A stretch of DNA of 41,218 bases. Origin: Porogramme epimiltina. Lineage: Eukaryota > Basidiomycota > Agaricomycetes > Polyporales > Polyporaceae. Shown piece by piece: positions 39,466 to 41,218 of this stretch; the first letter of the stretch is position 1, and every line of letters begins with the position of its first letter. Both the position numbers and the translations under genes were made by a program. The notes below the pieces were generated by a model. The model had not been told where the DNA came from. It worked only from the letters and a program-made list of their open reading frames with translations, and ran no database searches. The stretch is from contig FTLJ01001000.1 of NCBI GenBank assembly GCA_900155495.1, positions 1-41,218 of the forward strand. Direction: 5' to 3'.

Positions 39466-41075
39466 TCAGTTACCGTAGTCAACCACAACAATGGACCGGA
39501 TATATACGCTCCCTTCTAGGGAGCCCGAAGCTAGCGTCGCGCCGTTAGGAGCGAACATCAAATGCGTCACATCATCGTCGTGCTCGTTGCACACCAGTAC
39601 CACCTCCCCAGTTCGCATGCTCCACAATCTTGCAGTCTTGTCTGCACCGCCCGCGGAGACGAACTGCCCATCCGGGGAGAACGCGACTGCGTTGATCATC
39701 GCACCCTGATCCGCCAGGTCCCGCACCCGCTCTCCCGAGAACGAGTTGACGACTCTGACCGACCCATCATCCGCCCCGGACACGATGAAGCTCCCGTCCG
39801 GCGAGAACGCGACAGCCCACACCGGTCCAGCGTGCTCGTGCAGCTCGACGAGCGCAACGCCACTAGCTGTTTCCCAAACGACGCACACCCCGTCGTCGAA
39901 CGCGGTGACGACGCGGGACCCGTCGGGTGAGAGCGCGGCCGCGTACACGACGCGACCGTCGCCGATCGTCTGCGCATTCGGCGGGGAGCTGTAGAGCGAC
40001 GCGACTTCCCACACGATGCAGTCGCGCTCGAGCCCGCCCGTCACCATCGCGCGTCTGTCGGCGGAGAACTCCATGAATACGATCGCGGACTGATTGAGTT
40101 TCCACGAGGCGAAGGGCGTGAAGCCGTCCGTGGCGTTCCATATGGCGAGCGTGCCGTCGCTCGTTCCCGCGAGGAGGAACAAGCCGTCCGGGGTAAATGC
40201 AAGGGTTTGAGCAGGCGTCGGGGGCACGATGTGCTCGAGTTCGATCCAGGTGGCGGTATCCCAGACGATGATCTCATTGGCCTGCGCCGCGGAGACGAGA
40301 ACTTCACTGTTGGGGGAGAAAACGAGCGCAGAGATAGGCTCGTTATGGGTTTTGAGCGTGAGGAAGGGGATCTTATCGAGGACATTCCAAATGAGAATGG
40401 AGCAATCGTCGGATCCTGACGCAGCGAGCCGGCCGTTGGGTGAGTATACAACCGCAGTGACCGATCCTTCGTGGTTGGTCATAGCGCCGCCTCTGTCGGG
40501 ACGCTTCCCAACTGCCCGTTCCGAAGGCTTTGGGGAATTGGAGTCGTCGCTGTCTGACGAATCTGAAGGAAGTTCTTGGATGAAGGCGCCCCTCTGCACG
40601 TCCATATCGTTGTCCGAATGTCCTGCGGCACTAGCTTGCGCCCAATGCGCCCCAGCTGGGGATCCGCGTCAGAACAGATTCGTAGGACTAATGAACTTCT
40701 TACATGGAGAGCCGGGTGTGCTCGTCCCATCGGAGTCGTCGGATTCGCCACTGTCGACGGAAGACCTTCGGCGTTTGGAAGCTGGTTGAATGCTCAAGTA
40801 GTTGTCATCGTTGGCGGTGCCTCTGCGCTTCGGTGGGGACGGTCGGCGAGCTAACCATGATGAGCTCAGATATGACAGGCAATACTGAGACGGGATACAT
40901 ACAATCGTAATCCTCCACTGCGATGGTCGGTGTTCCACCTGATCCTTGGGAGTTACCAAAGTCGAGGAAATCCTCGCCCTGCGTCGTGCGTCACTACCCA
41001 AATGCTTGTATTCTGGTTATACGAACGCACCTGAAATGGCAGATCTTGATGTGGGGTGAAAAATGGATTGTCCAT
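39466..41075 (-). CDS. WD40 propeller protein G, paralogue of the C-terminal half of protein F
   Basis: Exons are 41075-41031, 40978-40903, 40850-40704 and 40634-39466 (478 aa). The first 140 residues are low-complexity, with a basic cluster PASKRRRSS (possible nuclear localisation) and an acidic/Ser tract (DSSDSDDSNS). An eight-unit WD40 propeller follows (ILIWN, IIVWD, LAIWN, CIVWE, CVVWE, VRVVN, ARLWS, VYIRS). It matches protein F unit by unit, including shared wording such as EGSVTA/EGSITA, ALVFSPNSE/ALAFSHDSQ, AQTIGDGR/ARTIGDGR, HAGPVWAVAFSPDG and NEHDDDVT. The basic and acidic linker of F is also kept in outline, but the N-terminal domain shared by E and F is missing. The ATG at 41075 has a good context and a TATAAG-containing motif 71 nt upstream. 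No function is known; a protein scaffold is likely. Confidence 0.87.
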
Positions 41076-41145
41076 GGGGAATGGCGAGTGGTGGTTGGGA
41101 GGGAGAGACGTTAGGAGCTGCACCCTCTGAGTAGTGGGCTGTGTG

Positions 41146-41159
41146 TGAACCTTATACAC
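41146..41159 (-). promoter_or_regulatory. Shared upstream motif GTGTATAAGGTTCA (gene G)
   Basis: Read on the minus strand, it is identical to the motif upstream of gene F. It lies 71 nt before the ATG at 41075, a position at which its TATAAG core could serve as a TATA box. Confidence 0.5.
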
Positions 41160-41218
41160 CGAGGTGGAAGCGCGTTTCGCACGTGCAAGAATCGATCTCT
41201 GGCGTCTGGATGTGGGGA

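Overview
The window is nuclear DNA of a filamentous basidiomycete, most likely an agaricomycete of the polypore type. Genes are cut by many short GT...AG introns (mostly 50-70 nt), they lie on both strands with 0.04-1.7 kb between them, and the families are typical of mushroom-forming fungi: F-box proteins with divergent C-termini, F-box/WD40 fusions, an SR-protein kinase, a many-exon P450, and lineage-specific WD40 proteins. There are no bacterial operons, CRISPR arrays, rRNA genes or convincing tRNA genes. All exon models below were built by hand from reading frames, splice signals and paralogue comparison; each sums to a whole number of codons.

Layout. 165-905 (-): decayed, intron-containing copy of part of the SR-protein kinase gene. 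2784-4268 (+): 2OG-Fe(II) oxygenase A. 4975-8323 (-): complete SRPK-type kinase with a 1-kb first intron. 10060-11069 (-): unrecognised 285-aa protein. 12378-14302 (+): protein E, an unrecognised fungal domain. 15574-18378 (+): protein F, the same domain fused to an eight-unit WD40 propeller. 18572-20044 (-): oxygenase B, paralogue of A. 21777-24261 (-): F-box/WD40 fusion 1. 24662-26447 (-): aldo/keto reductase in 14 exons. 27428-29097 (+): F-box protein. 29299-31616 (-): cytochrome P450 in 13 exons. 33295-35717 (+): protein kinase with a long N-terminus. 37048-39428 (+): F-box/WD40 fusion 2. 39466-41075 (-): protein G, a WD40 protein closest to the propeller of F.

The striking theme is local paralogy with domain shuffling. 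Oxygenases A and B share intron positions and phases. F-box/WD40 fusions 1 and 2 have identical architecture and intron phases (0,1,1). E, F and G form a trio: domain alone, domain plus propeller, propeller alone. All three carry a shared motif GTGTAYAAGGTTCA 71-157 nt upstream of the start codon. A dispersed repeat of about 200 bp with a tRNA-like B box occurs twice. The segment looks like a fast-evolving, lineage-specific region holding a few conserved genes (SRPK, AKR, P450). What the WD40 and F-box proteins do together is unknown. F-box proteins usually supply substrates to SCF ubiquitin ligases, so a substrate-recognition role is plausible for the two fusions, but that is inference.
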